DNA of 64,000 bases from DSUN01 sp035527715. Lineage in GTDB: Bacteria > Planctomycetota > PUPC01 > DSUN01. A model generated the notes under the pieces. The model saw only the letters and a program-made list of their open reading frames with translations. It ran no database searches and was not told where the DNA came from. The translations under genes and the position numbers were made by a program. Positions 8,011 through 16,842 of the stretch are shown piece by piece (the stretch's first letter is position 1; the number at the start of each line of letters is the position of its first letter). The stretch covers positions 1 through 64,000 of the forward strand of contig DATKZY010000258.1 in NCBI GenBank assembly GCA_035527715.1, read 5' to 3'.

Positions 8011-9816
8011 ATGATGGCCGCCACGACGACACCGCAGAGCCGACGCGACGACGTGAGCCGCTGGATCCTCACGTCCCTCGCACTCTCGCTCCTCATCCAC
8101 CTCGTCTTCGTGCACGTCGTCGGCAACATCCGGGCCTTCGATGTCGAGGACTTCTCGTCGTCCATCTCGCGCTGGTTCCACATCGTCGAGGAGCCGCAGG
8201 TGCCGCCCTCCGCGGTGTCCACGGCGCCCACGAAGGGCCTGAGCGAAACGGGCGGCCCGCCCGAGCCGGTGAAGCCCTACGAGATTCCGCTCTTCAACCC
8301 CAAGGAGCGCATCCCCGGCCCGTCGTTCCCCACGGAGACGGAGCTGGCGGTGCCCGCGCACGCGCCCAGCCCCTCGCGTGCGCCCGACGCCGATCACGCG
8401 GTGATCCACCGCCGCGGGCAGCCCAAGGTGGAGCAGACGAATGCGCAGATCGGCGAGGTCGCTCCCGTGCGCTCCCTGGCCGTGGGGGGCGTGGGGTCCG
8501 TGGGCTCGGGCGGGCGCAGCATCCTGCGCGGCTCGCCGGGCCTGCCCGGCCCGCCCCGGGCGCAGCTCGCGCTCCGCGAGCTGAGCGCCCCGCGGCCGGC
8601 CACCGACACCCACGCCGGCCAGCTCGCGCCGCCCACCATCGCCCCCAGCGTCACCGCCGTCGTCCCGGGCACCACGGCCCCGCAGGGCATCGTCATCCCC
8701 CTGGAGGACTCGCTGGCGCGCCGCGACGTGGGGACCTCGCCCGTGATCATCTTCCCCAGCAAGGCCCCGGAGGACGAGGATCTGCCCGTCTACCCCCTCG
8801 GCGGCGAGGTGCGCATGCGCATGGACCTCTACGCCCGGCCCGGCGACGAGCGGCAGTACTTCCGCCTCGAGATCGCGGTGGCGAAGGCCGACAAGTTGCC
8901 GGTGATCCCGAAGGACGTGGTGTTCATCTGCGACGTGTCGCTGAGCATGCAGCGCTCCGAGCTGGTGGCGACGCGCGACGCCTTAACCCGCTACCTCGGC
9001 GCGCTCCGCCGCACCGACCGCTTCAACGTCATCCTCTTCAGCGAGGAGCCCCGCAAGCTCTTCCCCGACTTCGTGGACCCCACGCCCGAGCGCGTCCAGG
9101 CCGCCGTCGCCTTCGTGGACCGCATTCCCGGCCAGGTCCGCACCGACGTCTACCGCGTCCTCAACGCCGTCGTGCGCGACGTGGCCGAGCAAGCGGTCCG
9201 CAACCGCCCCACCAACATCTTCTTCATCAGCGACGGGCGGTCCACCCTGGGCATCCGCGACGCCCGCCGCATCGTCAACGAGATCAGCGCGTATGCGAAG
9301 CCCACCTTCGCCGTCCTGCCCTTCGACTCCGGCGGCGGTGGCAACCGCTACCTCCTCGACCTGCTGGCCTATCGCTCCCGCGGCCGGGCCACGTTCGCCG
9401 ACGACGTGGCGGAGGCCGAGGGGCTTCTGGGCAAGCTCTTCCACAGCTACGACAAGCCGGTGCTCATGCAGCTCCGGCTCAACTACACCAACCTGGCCGT
9501 CGAGGAGACCTATCCCGGCTTCCTGCCCAACCTGTACGCCGACCAGCCCATCGTGCTCTACGGGCGCTGCAAGCCCGGCGAGAACGTCACGATCCAGCTC
9601 CAGGGCAAAATCCCCTACGCGGGGCGCACCCTTCAGTACAGCCACACGCCCGGCGCGCCGGACCCGAAGCGCGACGACATCGCCCGCGACTGGGCGCGGC
9701 AGAAGATCCACCACCTGGTGTCCGACCTCGCGCGCGTGGGCGAAAGCTCCGAGCTGCGGGCCGAGATCCAGCGCATCGGCCGCGAACACAACGTCCCGAC
9801 CCCCTACGACCGGTGA
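8011..9816 (+). CDS. Membrane-anchored VWA-domain protein, 601 aa
   Basis: A single N-terminal membrane helix (about residues 21-40, LALSLLIHLVFVHVVG) is followed by a long Pro/Gly-rich stretch to about residue 270, an arrangement typical of TonB-like proteins. A von Willebrand A domain follows (about 300-480). Its metal-ion-dependent adhesion site is visible as DVSLS (308-312), with a later FISDGRSTLG. The C-terminal 120 residues have no assigned fold. The start has GGGG just upstream and two consecutive ATGs (8011 and 8014). By position it may be the moving or adhesive partner of the ExbB/ExbD channel; that is inference. Confidence 0.75.
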   Translation: MMAATTTPQSRRDDVSRWILTSLALSLLIHLVFVHVVGNIRAFDVEDFSSSISRWFHIVEEPQVPPSAVSTAPTKGLSETGGPPEPVKPYEIPLFNPKERIPGPSFPTETELAVPAHAPSPSRAPDADHAVIHRRGQPKVEQTNAQIGEVAPVRSLAVGGVGSVGSGGRSILRGSPGLPGPPRAQLALRELSAPRPATDTHAGQLAPPTIAPSVTAVVPGTTAPQGIVIPLEDSLARRDVGTSPVIIFPSKAPEDEDLPVYPLGGEVRMRMDLYARPGDERQYFRLEIAVAKADKLPVIPKDVVFICDVSLSMQRSELVATRDALTRYLGALRRTDRFNVILFSEEPRKLFPDFVDPTPERVQAAVAFVDRIPGQVRTDVYRVLNAVVRDVAEQAVRNRPTNIFFISDGRSTLGIRDARRIVNEISAYAKPTFAVLPFDSGGGGNRYLLDLLAYRSRGRATFADDVAEAEGLLGKLFHSYDKPVLMQLRLNYTNLAVEETYPGFLPNLYADQPIVLYGRCKPGENVTIQLQGKIPYAGRTLQYSHTPGAPDPKRDDIARDWARQKIHHLVSDLARVGESSELRAEIQRIGREHNVPTPYDR

Positions 9817-9852
9817 GCCGAACAATGCCCAGTCCCTCGCTTCTCCTTTCGC

Positions 9853-9886
9853 CATTGGTCATTGGTCACTCGTCATTCGTCATTGC
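9853..9886. repeat. Heptamer array, unit ATTGGTC / ATTCGTC
   Basis: Four to five 7-nt units lie in the gap between the VWA gene and the next membrane protein gene. No complementary arm is evident. It is grouped with the other degenerate heptamer arrays of the window. Confidence 0.6.
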
Positions 9887-9943
9887 GTTCCCGTCACGTC
9901 CGACGCGCCTGTCGGCCCGCTGCCCCCGCCAGGAGAGGTGCGA

Positions 9944-10549
9944 GTGAGGATTCGCCACGCCATCGCCATCGCCCTCTCGATGCTCCTGCCCGGCATCGGC
10001 CACATTGCGGCCGGCAAGGCACTCAAGGGGCTCCTCCTCTTCTTCCTCTTCGGCTTTGCGGTGGACGGGTGGGTGTACAGCCAGGCGGCAGGCGTCCTGC
10101 CTCCCGAGCACACCGTGCTCAGCATCCCGTCCGTGCGCAACGGCTCCCTGGCCCTGGGGGGCCTGCTGTGGGCGTTCGCCGTGTTCGACACGACGGCCCT
10201 CGCCCTGCGCCGCCGGCGCATCGCGGCCAAGGCCGAGGCGGCCGACGGCCACGTGCGCGACGCGCTCGTGGCCCGCCTGCGCAACGACCCTCAGGCCGCC
10301 CTCCGAGCATTGGGCGCCGCGCAGCGCATCAACGATCAGGACCCCGATGCCCTGTTCCACCTCGGCGTCGTCTACGCCGCCCTGGGCCAGCGGCGCAAGG
10401 CCCACAGGGCCCTCCGCCGGTGCATCCGCTACGACCACGACGGCAAGTGGGACAGCCAGGCCCAGCGGCAGCTCGCGGCTCTCGATGCCCCGCCGCCGCG
10501 GCAGGCCCCCGCCCCCCCGAAGCCTCCGAAGGAGGAAGCCGAACGTTGA
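9944..10549 (+). CDS. Membrane protein with TPR-like C-terminus, 201 aa
   Basis: GTG at 9944 is 8 nt after AGGAG (9931-9935); another GTG at 9938 is too close. Three hydrophobic segments (residues about 5-25, 28-48 and 66-90) include the small-residue motif LPGIGHIAAGKALKG common in short membrane proteins. Residues about 100-180 form one or two TPR-like helix pairs (DPDALFHLGVVYAALGQRRKAHRALRRC), and the tail is Pro/Lys-rich. The stop overlaps the following TTG start. Its function is unknown; adjacency to an O-antigen-ligase-like gene hints at envelope polysaccharide handling. Confidence 0.65.
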   Translation: MRIRHAIAIALSMLLPGIGHIAAGKALKGLLLFFLFGFAVDGWVYSQAAGVLPPEHTVLSIPSVRNGSLALGGLLWAFAVFDTTALALRRRRIAAKAEAADGHVRDALVARLRNDPQAALRALGAAQRINDQDPDALFHLGVVYAALGQRRKAHRALRRCIRYDHDGKWDSQAQRQLAALDAPPPRQAPAPPKPPKEEAER

Positions 10550-12111
10550 AGCTCGCCCTCCCCCCGCGCACGCTCAATCTGGGCCTTCTCCTCCTCCTCA
10601 TCCTCGTCATGGGCAACCAGTTGGGGCTCGACCTGCCCTTGGGCAAGGCCCGCCTGCCGGTCACCCTGGGCGACGTCGTGCTCGCCCTCGCCACGGTCGG
10701 CGTGGCGCTCCAGCTCCTGAGCCGCAAGCTGCGCGGGGTGAAGCTGCCGCCGGTGCAGGCGTTCGTGCTGGTCGCCGCCGCGTGCGTCGCGCTCGCCCGT
10801 TCCGAGGCCAGGCCCGACGCGGCGAAAGAGGTCCTTCAGTTCGCAGAGTACTTCCTCATCGCCTTCGCGGTGTTCCTCAACGCGGCGGAGACGGGCGACG
10901 TGAAGGCGCTCCTGACCGCGTTCGCCGTTGCCACGGCCGTCGTCGTGCTGTGGGCCGCCTGGCACTACGCCGCGTGCGAGTCGCCGCTCGACGTCCGCGC
11001 CGGCTTCAAGAATCGCAACGCGCTGGGGGCCTTCCTGGCCATTGCACTGCCTGTCCTCTACGGCCTCGCGCTGCACGCCCGCTGCTGGGGCGTGCGTCTC
11101 GTCCTCCTGGCTCTCGTGGCGGCCGGCCTCGCGGTCAACCTCTCCGGCGGCGCGGTGCTCGTCACCCTCGTCGTCCTCGGGCTGCTGAGCGCGTTGCGCG
11201 GGCAGCGGGTGCTCCTGGCCTACCTGGCCGCCGTGGCGCTCGTGTGCGTCGGGGCGCCCCGGCTTCTCCCGCGGCCGCACCACACCGACGCCTTGTTCAG
11301 CTCCGTCGCGCCCTACGTGAGCGACAACTTCCTGCTGAGCGACAAGGCGCTCTTCGCCCGGGCCGGCGAGCTGCACGAAGCCGCGCGCGAGGCGATGGCC
11401 AGTGCCCCCGATGCCGCCCCGCCCCGCGACCTGTTCGATGCCCGGCACCTGATGGAGTTCCTGCGCCACCGCCGTGGCGGCGACCGCCACCTGGCCGAGG
11501 CCGAGCGGGCGCTCTACTACCAGCTCGTCGAGCAGGCGCAGAAGGCGCTCGAGCGCTTCCCCGAGGCCGAGCAGACCTGTGCCCTGGCCCACAGCCGCCT
11601 CGCCGTCCGCTACCAGACCTGGCACGCGGCCATCGCCCGCGCCCGAAAGCTCTGGGACAGCGTGCCCGGCGCGCTCTTCGGCCTGGGCTTCGTGGACTAC
11701 CATACCGCCGTGGACCCCTTCCGCCCGGAGGCGAAGCTCCAGTACTACACCAACATCCCCGAGGTGTACAACGTGGCCACCTCGGAGCCGTTCACCCACG
11801 ACATCTGGCTGAAGGCCCTCGTGCAGATGGGGCTCGTGGGGCTGCTGGCCCTGGCCTGGCTCGTCGCGGCGCTCCTGGGCCGCGCCCTGCGCCTCTACGC
11901 CGAGGCCCACAGCGAGCTGATGCTCGGGCTGGCCCTGGGCGCCGCGGGCGGAATCCTCGGCTTTGCCCTCGCAGGCGTCTTCACCGAGACCATCGCGCGC
12001 GGGCTCGCCATCCCCTTCGTCTTCGTCTGCTCGCTCGTCCTCCTGGGCGAGCGCATCGTCCGTGGCGAAGGCCGGCCCGACGTCGAGCGGCTCAAGTCCG
12101 ACGAGTATTGA
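10546..12111 (+). CDS. O-antigen ligase/polymerase-like membrane protein, 521 aa
   Basis: TTG at 10546 lies 10 nt after GGAGG and overlaps the previous stop. About ten hydrophobic segments span the protein. A large extracytoplasmic loop (about residues 245-420) sits between the main helix bundle and the last helices, the layout of the Wzy/WaaL (O-antigen ligase, Wzy_C) superfamily. The loop ends in FTHDIWLKALVQMGLVG, matching the H-N/D...(V/L)..GL.G signature before the final helices. It would polymerise or ligate undecaprenyl-linked glycans at the periplasmic face. No other wzx/wzy genes are adjacent, so the substrate is unknown. Confidence 0.65.
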   Translation: MKLALPPRTLNLGLLLLLILVMGNQLGLDLPLGKARLPVTLGDVVLALATVGVALQLLSRKLRGVKLPPVQAFVLVAAACVALARSEARPDAAKEVLQFAEYFLIAFAVFLNAAETGDVKALLTAFAVATAVVVLWAAWHYAACESPLDVRAGFKNRNALGAFLAIALPVLYGLALHARCWGVRLVLLALVAAGLAVNLSGGAVLVTLVVLGLLSALRGQRVLLAYLAAVALVCVGAPRLLPRPHHTDALFSSVAPYVSDNFLLSDKALFARAGELHEAAREAMASAPDAAPPRDLFDARHLMEFLRHRRGGDRHLAEAERALYYQLVEQAQKALERFPEAEQTCALAHSRLAVRYQTWHAAIARARKLWDSVPGALFGLGFVDYHTAVDPFRPEAKLQYYTNIPEVYNVATSEPFTHDIWLKALVQMGLVGLLALAWLVAALLGRALRLYAEAHSELMLGLALGAAGGILGFALAGVFTETIARGLAIPFVFVCSLVLLGERIVRGEGRPDVERLKSDEY

Positions 12112-12157
12112 GGCGGCCCCTTCCGCCACCCCACGCAACAGGAGAATGGTGGACGCC

Positions 12158-13198
12158 ATGGTCAGAGTGGGCATCCTGGGCGCCACGGGCGCCGTCGGCG
12201 AGGCTCTCCTCCGCGTCCTCCTCGGCCACCCCGAGGCCACGCTCACCTTCCTCGGCTCCGACCACGCCGCCGGCGCGCGCGTGGACGCGGCCCTGCCCGT
12301 CCTCCGCGGGCAGACCGACGCCGTGCTGCGCAAGCCCGACCTCGCCGGCTTCGCGGCAGAGGCCGACGTGGTGTTCCTGGCGAAGAAGGGCGCCGACTCG
12401 ATGGAGTGGGCGCCGAAGCTCCTGGCCGCCGGCCTGAAGGCGATTGACTGCGGCGGCGAGTTCCGCTTCCGCGACCCCGCCGTCTACGAGCGCTTCTACG
12501 GCACGAAGCACACCTGCCCCGAGCTGCTCCACGAGGCCGTCTTCGGCCTCCCCGAGCTCTACCGCGAGCGCATCGCGGCGGCCCGCCTGGTCGCCACCCC
12601 CGGCTGCTACCCGGCCAGCGCCATCCTGCCCCTCGCGCCCCTCCTTGCCGAGGGCCTCGTCGCCCCCGCCGGAATCGTCGTGGACTCCTACTCGGGCATC
12701 TCGGGCGCGGGCAAGACCTACAGCGACAAGGCGCGAAACCTGTTCGTGAACTGCGATGAGAACTGCCGCGCCTACAGCCCGCTCACCCACCGCCACGCGC
12801 CCGAGATCGAGCAGGAGCTGTCGCTCGCGGCCGGCACGCCGGCCACGGCCCTCTTCGTGCCCCACCTGCTGCCCGTGGACCGCGGCATCCTCACCGCCAT
12901 CTTCGCCGACCTGGCCCGGCCGGCCGCGACGGCCGACGTCGTCGCCGCCTGGCGCCGCCGCTACGCCGCCGAGCCCTTCATCCGCCTCTTCGACAAGCTC
13001 GACGACGTCGAGCTGGCAAACGTCCACCGCACCAACTACTGCGACTTCGCGGCCATCGTGGACCCCCGCACCAGCAAGGTCGTCATCTCGTCCGCACTCG
13101 ACAACGTCATCAAGGGCGCCTGCGGCATGGCCGTCCAGTGCATGAACCTCATGTTCGGCATCCCCGAGACCACGGGACTCCTCCACCGCTGCGTGTGA
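12158..13198 (+). CDS. argC: N-acetyl-gamma-glutamyl-phosphate reductase
   Basis: This enzyme performs the NADPH-dependent reduction of N-acetylglutamyl-5-phosphate to the semialdehyde, third step of arginine synthesis. The product shows the Rossmann start RVGILGATGAVG, the catalytic cysteine in TPGCYPAS (about residue 150), SGISGAGK and the conserved LTHRHAPEI. ATG at 12158 gives the usual length of 346 aa; GTG 12149 and ATG 12146 lie closer to AGGAG (12140-12144) and are alternatives. No other arginine gene is nearby. rbsK follows after 14 nt. Confidence 0.95.
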   Translation: MVRVGILGATGAVGEALLRVLLGHPEATLTFLGSDHAAGARVDAALPVLRGQTDAVLRKPDLAGFAAEADVVFLAKKGADSMEWAPKLLAAGLKAIDCGGEFRFRDPAVYERFYGTKHTCPELLHEAVFGLPELYRERIAAARLVATPGCYPASAILPLAPLLAEGLVAPAGIVVDSYSGISGAGKTYSDKARNLFVNCDENCRAYSPLTHRHAPEIEQELSLAAGTPATALFVPHLLPVDRGILTAIFADLARPAATADVVAAWRRRYAAEPFIRLFDKLDDVELANVHRTNYCDFAAIVDPRTSKVVISSALDNVIKGACGMAVQCMNLMFGIPETTGLLHRCV

Positions 13199-13212
13199 AG
13201 CCGGAGGCCGCA

Positions 13213-14136
13213 ATGAGCGCCAAGCCGCGCGTCGCCGTGGTCGGCAGCTCGAACACCGACATGGTCATCCGCTCGCAGCGGCTGCCGCGGCCGGGCGAGT
13301 CGGTCGTCGCCGGGCAGTTCTACATGGCCGCCGGCGGCAAGGGGGCCAACCAGGCCGTCGCCGCCGCCCGGGCGGGCGCCGCGGTGACCTTCGTCGCCAA
13401 GCTCGGCACCGACATCTTCGGCGACCAGGCCGTTGCCGGCTTCCGCCGCGAGGGCATCGAGTGCCGCTGGATCGCCCGCGACCCCACGACCCCCTCGGGC
13501 ATCGCCCTCATCCTGGTGGCCGAGGACGGCGAGAACCTCATCTCCGTGGCCCTTGGCTCCAACCTCAAGCTCACGCCGGCCGAGGTGGACCGGGCGGCCG
13601 ACGCCATCGCCCGCGCGGGCGCCCTCGTCGTTCAACTCGAGGTGCGGCTTCCCGCCGTCAGGAAGGCCGTCGCCCTCGCCCGTCGCAGCGGCGTGCCCGT
13701 CGTCTTCAACCCCGCCCCCGCGCCCACGAGGCCCCTCCCCAAGACGCTCTTGCGGCAGATTGACTACCTGGTGCTCAATGAGACGGAGATGGAGGTGATC
13801 GCCGGGAGCGCGGAGTTCACGGCGGCCCGCGGGCTTCTCGACGCCGGCGTCGGCCACGTCGTTCTCACCCGCGGCAAGCGGGGGGCCGTCGTGCTCGACG
13901 GCACGCCGCGCCCCAGGCTCATCCCCGGCTACAAAGTGAAGGCCGTGGACGCCGTGGGTGCGGGCGATGCCTTCGTCGGCACCCTGGCGGCGTTCCTGGC
14001 CGAGGGCCGGCCGCTCGACGACGCGCTGCGCCTTGCCAACGCTGCTGCCGCTCTCTCCGTCACCCGCAAGGGCGCCCAGCCCTCCATGCCCCGCCGCGCC
14101 GAAGTCCTCCGCTTTGCCTCGTCTCACGGGTCCTGA
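13213..14136 (+). CDS. rbsK: Ribokinase-family (PfkB) sugar kinase
   Basis: ATG at 13213 follows GGAGG. The 307-aa product has the PfkB features: NTDMV near the start, the GGKGANQAVAAARAGA signature (about residues 40-55) and the catalytic GAGDAFVGTLAAF with the base Asp (about 255). The substrate-binding N-terminus (SSNTDMVIRSQRLPRPGE) is of ribokinase type, so ribose is the likely substrate, although other PfkB sugars cannot be excluded. It converges on cca; the two coding ends overlap by 13 nt with no space for a terminator. Confidence 0.88.
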   Translation: MSAKPRVAVVGSSNTDMVIRSQRLPRPGESVVAGQFYMAAGGKGANQAVAAARAGAAVTFVAKLGTDIFGDQAVAGFRREGIECRWIARDPTTPSGIALILVAEDGENLISVALGSNLKLTPAEVDRAADAIARAGALVVQLEVRLPAVRKAVALARRSGVPVVFNPAPAPTRPLPKTLLRQIDYLVLNETEMEVIAGSAEFTAARGLLDAGVGHVVLTRGKRGAVVLDGTPRPRLIPGYKVKAVDAVGAGDAFVGTLAAFLAEGRPLDDALRLANAAAALSVTRKGAQPSMPRRAEVLRFASSHGS

Positions 14137-15446
14137 GTGAGCGGAAACTGGCGCTGGACGAGGGTGAGGGCGTCTTCCTTGGTCGCAATCTCGCCTTCGA
14201 GCTGCGCGTCCTCGACGCGGGTGAGGATGGCGGCGAAGAGGGGGCCGGGCACGTAGCCCAGGGCGATGAGGTCGTGGCCCGTGACGAGCCGCGGTGGGCG
14301 AATCTCCTCCTCGGCGAGGCCGGCCAGCTTCTCCCTGCAAAACTCGTAGTTCTCGAGCGACCCGTGGCTCGCCACGCAGTCGGCGCGGTGCATGTCCAGC
14401 CCCTCGGCGAAGTGGGGCGAGCGCAGGAAGCGCTTGAGCGTGCTCGGCCGCATCCGGGTCACGGCCATGAATCTCATGTGGTCGAGCACGATCTCGGCTA
14501 TGGCCTCGGTGTGCTCGACCGAGAAGCGCAGGCGCTGGCACACCTCGCGGGCGATCTGCGCGCCCGCCTTGTCGTGGAGGTTGAAGCGGATGCGGTCGCT
14601 CTCATGCTGCGTCGGCGGCTTCCCCACGTCGTGGAGCAGCGTGGCGAAGGCGAGGACGGGACTCGGCTCTTCGAGGGCGTCGAGGGCGAGGCAGGTGTGG
14701 GTGAACACGTCGCCCTCGGGGTGGAACTCGGGCGGCTGCTGGCAGCCGACCATGGCCTCGACCTCGGGCAGCACGTGGCGAAGGAGGCCCGTGTGGTGCA
14801 GGAGCTGCAGGGCCGCGCCGCGGTTCGGGCCGGTGAAGATGCGGGTCAGTTCCTCCCGGACGCGCTCGGCGCTCACGCGGCGAATCTCGGCGGCGTGGCG
14901 CCGCACCGCCGCCTCGGTGCCCGCCTCGATGCGGTAGGCGTAGCGGGCCGCGAAGCGCACGGCGCGCAGCAGGCGAAGGGAGTCCTCGGCGAACCGGGCG
15001 TCGGGGTCGCCGATGGCGCGGACGACGCCGTCGCGAATGTCCTGCTGCCCGCCGACGAAGTCGAGGATCTCGCCCTTCAAAGGGTCGTAGAACAGGCCGT
15101 TGATCGTGAAGTCGCGGCGGAGCGCGTCCTCGCGGGCGTCGGCCTCGCGCACCGCGTCGGGGCGGCGGCCATCGCTGTAGCCCACGTCGGCCCGGAACCG
15201 AGCGACCTGGAACTGGTCGTCGCCGTCCACCACGACCACGACGCCGAACTGGGCGCCCACGGGCACCGTGCGCTCGAAGAGGGCCTGGACTGCCTCGGGC
15301 GAGGCGTCCGTCGCGATGTCGTAGTCGTGCGGCTCGTCGTCCCGGACCATGTCGCGCACGCAGCCGCCGGCGAGGAGGGCCTGGTGGCCGACCTCGGCGA
15401 GGCGTCGGACGATCCGCTCGGCCTTCTGGCGCAAAGAGGTTGCCAT
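14124..15446 (-). CDS. cca: CCA tRNA nucleotidyltransferase / poly(A) polymerase family
   Basis: This enzyme adds or repairs the 3' CCA of tRNA. The 440-aa product carries the class II nucleotidyltransferase head (LAGGCVRDMVR and HDYDIATDASPE), the RRDFTINGLFYDP block and RFAEDSLRLLRAVRFAARY. A C-terminal HD domain (LLHDVGKPPT) follows, of the type seen in bacterial poly(A) polymerase/CCA enzymes. The ATG sits at the very edge of the 8-nt repeat array at 15444-15480, and no ribosome binding site is visible upstream because that sequence is the repeat. Frames reading further upstream would translate repeat DNA, so this ATG is preferred. Confidence 0.92.
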   Translation of the reverse strand: MATSLRQKAERIVRRLAEVGHQALLAGGCVRDMVRDDEPHDYDIATDASPEAVQALFERTVPVGAQFGVVVVVDGDDQFQVARFRADVGYSDGRRPDAVREADAREDALRRDFTINGLFYDPLKGEILDFVGGQQDIRDGVVRAIGDPDARFAEDSLRLLRAVRFAARYAYRIEAGTEAAVRRHAAEIRRVSAERVREELTRIFTGPNRGAALQLLHHTGLLRHVLPEVEAMVGCQQPPEFHPEGDVFTHTCLALDALEEPSPVLAFATLLHDVGKPPTQHESDRIRFNLHDKAGAQIAREVCQRLRFSVEHTEAIAEIVLDHMRFMAVTRMRPSTLKRFLRSPHFAEGLDMHRADCVASHGSLENYEFCREKLAGLAEEEIRPPRLVTGHDLIALGYVPGPLFAAILTRVEDAQLEGEIATKEDALTLVQRQFPLTQDP

Positions 15447-15567
15447 TGGATGATTGGATGATTGGATGATTGGATGGGTGTCTGAGCCGCTCAATCCTCA
15501 ATCGCCCCCTTCATTCGTTCATCCATCCAACCATCCATTCATCCATTCATCCAACCATCCCCTCATC
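15444..15567. repeat. Paired inverted array, unit GGATGATT (8 nt), locus 2
   Basis: The arm 15444-15480 holds four near-perfect GGATGATT units. The complementary arm 15511-15567 holds about six CATCCATT / CATCCAAC units, with a 30-nt loop. It fills the gap between the coiled-coil membrane protein gene and cca and overlaps the cca start codon. Confidence 0.85.
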
Positions 15568-15574
15568 CGTGCGC

Positions 15575-16666
15575 TCACTCCCCATTCCCTGGGGAGAAGT
15601 AGCGCCGCACGAGTGGGCGGTACTGCCACGGAATGTCGTCGCGGCGCGTGGCGGCCTCGGCCGCGGGGCGCGTGGCGAGGAGCCGGCTCTCGACCTTCGC
15701 CGTCTCGCGGGGGGCCGGCGGGGCTTCCTGGGCGCGCACGAATTCAGGGGCGCGGGAGGGTGCTGCCTCCTCGCCCTTCTTGTCGTCGGGCGCCTTGCCT
15801 GGGACGGGCCGCAGGCCGCTGGGGGCGCCGCCCGCCAGCTCGCGCTCCCAGTCCTCGAGCAGGCGTTGCGTGCTCACGAAGAGGTCGCGCTCGCCCTCCG
15901 CCTTGTCGCGCTCCTTCGCGTCCGCGGCTCTGCCGAGTGCGTCCTCGCTTGCGGCCTTCGCTCGCTGGAGGTCCTCGGCCACCTTGCGGGCGACGTCGCG
16001 GGCCTTGGCCGCGGTCGGCTCCGTCGCGGCCAGGTTGTCGAGTGCGCGGTCAATCTGGGCGATGGCCTGCGTCGCGCGGTCGAGGCCCTGCTCGCGGCCG
16101 ACGCCTGCGAGCTTGCCGAGGCCGACCCGCGCCCCGTCGGTCGCCCGGCGCACCGCGGCCTGCTCGGCGCGGCGCGCGGCGCGCGCCGCCCCCCAGCCAA
16201 AGACGTCCAGCGGCGGCACCAGGGCGGCGACCGCCAGGCCCACCGCGCACAGCGCCAGCCAGCGGAAGCGCTCGGGCACGCGGACGGGGAACTCCCGGCG
16301 GGGGTCCAGCGCGGCGACGCGGCGCTCGGCGTCGGCGCGGACCATGTCGGCCATCGGCCCTTTGCCTGCGGCGAGGGCGCTGGAGAGGCGTTCCTGAAGT
16401 CCCAGTTGCGCATCGGCGGCCAGGGCAGCGGCGTGGGTGGCGGGCCAGCGCGCCAGCCCTGCTGCCACGCCGGCCAGGCACGCCGCCGCGATGGGCACGG
16501 TGGCCAGGAGGCCGGCATTCGCCCCCAGCGACACGAGGCGCTCGGCGGCCAGCAGCGCCGCGGCGGCGCCCACGCCGACGCTCAGCCACGTGCCGCCGGC
16601 CTCCAGCAGCCCCTGCGTGCCAAGCCGCCGCGCCACGCTCCGCACGAATGCCCGCACCCGTTCCAC
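15575..16666 (-). CDS. Two-helix membrane protein with coiled coil, 363 aa
   Basis: GTG at 16666 follows AAGGAG by 7 nt; an ATG at 16699 overlaps the -10 box and cannot be used. Two hydrophobic helices lie at about residues 28-50 and 53-75. A region rich in short helices (LQERLSSALA, MADMVRADAERRVAAL) leads to a third hydrophobic segment (about 130-150). A long Ala/Arg/Glu coiled coil (about 155-270), a Pro/Glu linker and the ending IPWQYRPLVRRYF complete it. Layout and short motifs match the split protein at 43702-45390, so the two are diverged paralogues, perhaps related to DUF4175-type proteins. Confidence 0.65.
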   Translation of the reverse strand: MERVRAFVRSVARRLGTQGLLEAGGTWLSVGVGAAAALLAAERLVSLGANAGLLATVPIAAACLAGVAAGLARWPATHAAALAADAQLGLQERLSSALAAGKGPMADMVRADAERRVAALDPRREFPVRVPERFRWLALCAVGLAVAALVPPLDVFGWGAARAARRAEQAAVRRATDGARVGLGKLAGVGREQGLDRATQAIAQIDRALDNLAATEPTAAKARDVARKVAEDLQRAKAASEDALGRAADAKERDKAEGERDLFVSTQRLLEDWERELAGGAPSGLRPVPGKAPDDKKGEEAAPSRAPEFVRAQEAPPAPRETAKVESRLLATRPAAEAATRRDDIPWQYRPLVRRYFSPGNGE

Positions 16667-16697
16667 AGCGCCACTCCTTGTGCCATCCACCGCCTTC

Positions 16698-16726
16698 ATT
16701 ATACCCCGTCATGAGGCGGGGTTCAA
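16698..16726 (-). promoter_or_regulatory. Sigma70-type promoter, minus strand
   Basis: On the minus strand TTGAAC (16726-16721) and a perfect TATAAT (16703-16698) are 17 bp apart. It reads into the coiled-coil membrane protein gene and fixes its start downstream of about 16690. Confidence 0.75.
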
Positions 16727-16813
16727 TTCCTGGGGAACGCCTGTCCTGAGCATCGTCGTCGTCGAGTCCTTCCAGGGCGTCTCACGCCGAGCAGCAGGGG
16801 CCGCAGAGAAGAC

Positions 16814-16842
16814 GACCACGGATCGCACGGATGACACGGATA
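16814..16842. repeat. Fragment of the ACACGGA repeat family
   Basis: Three units resembling CACGGATGAC lie in a row. They match the arms of the paired array at 59733-59827. No complementary arm is found nearby. Confidence 0.5.
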
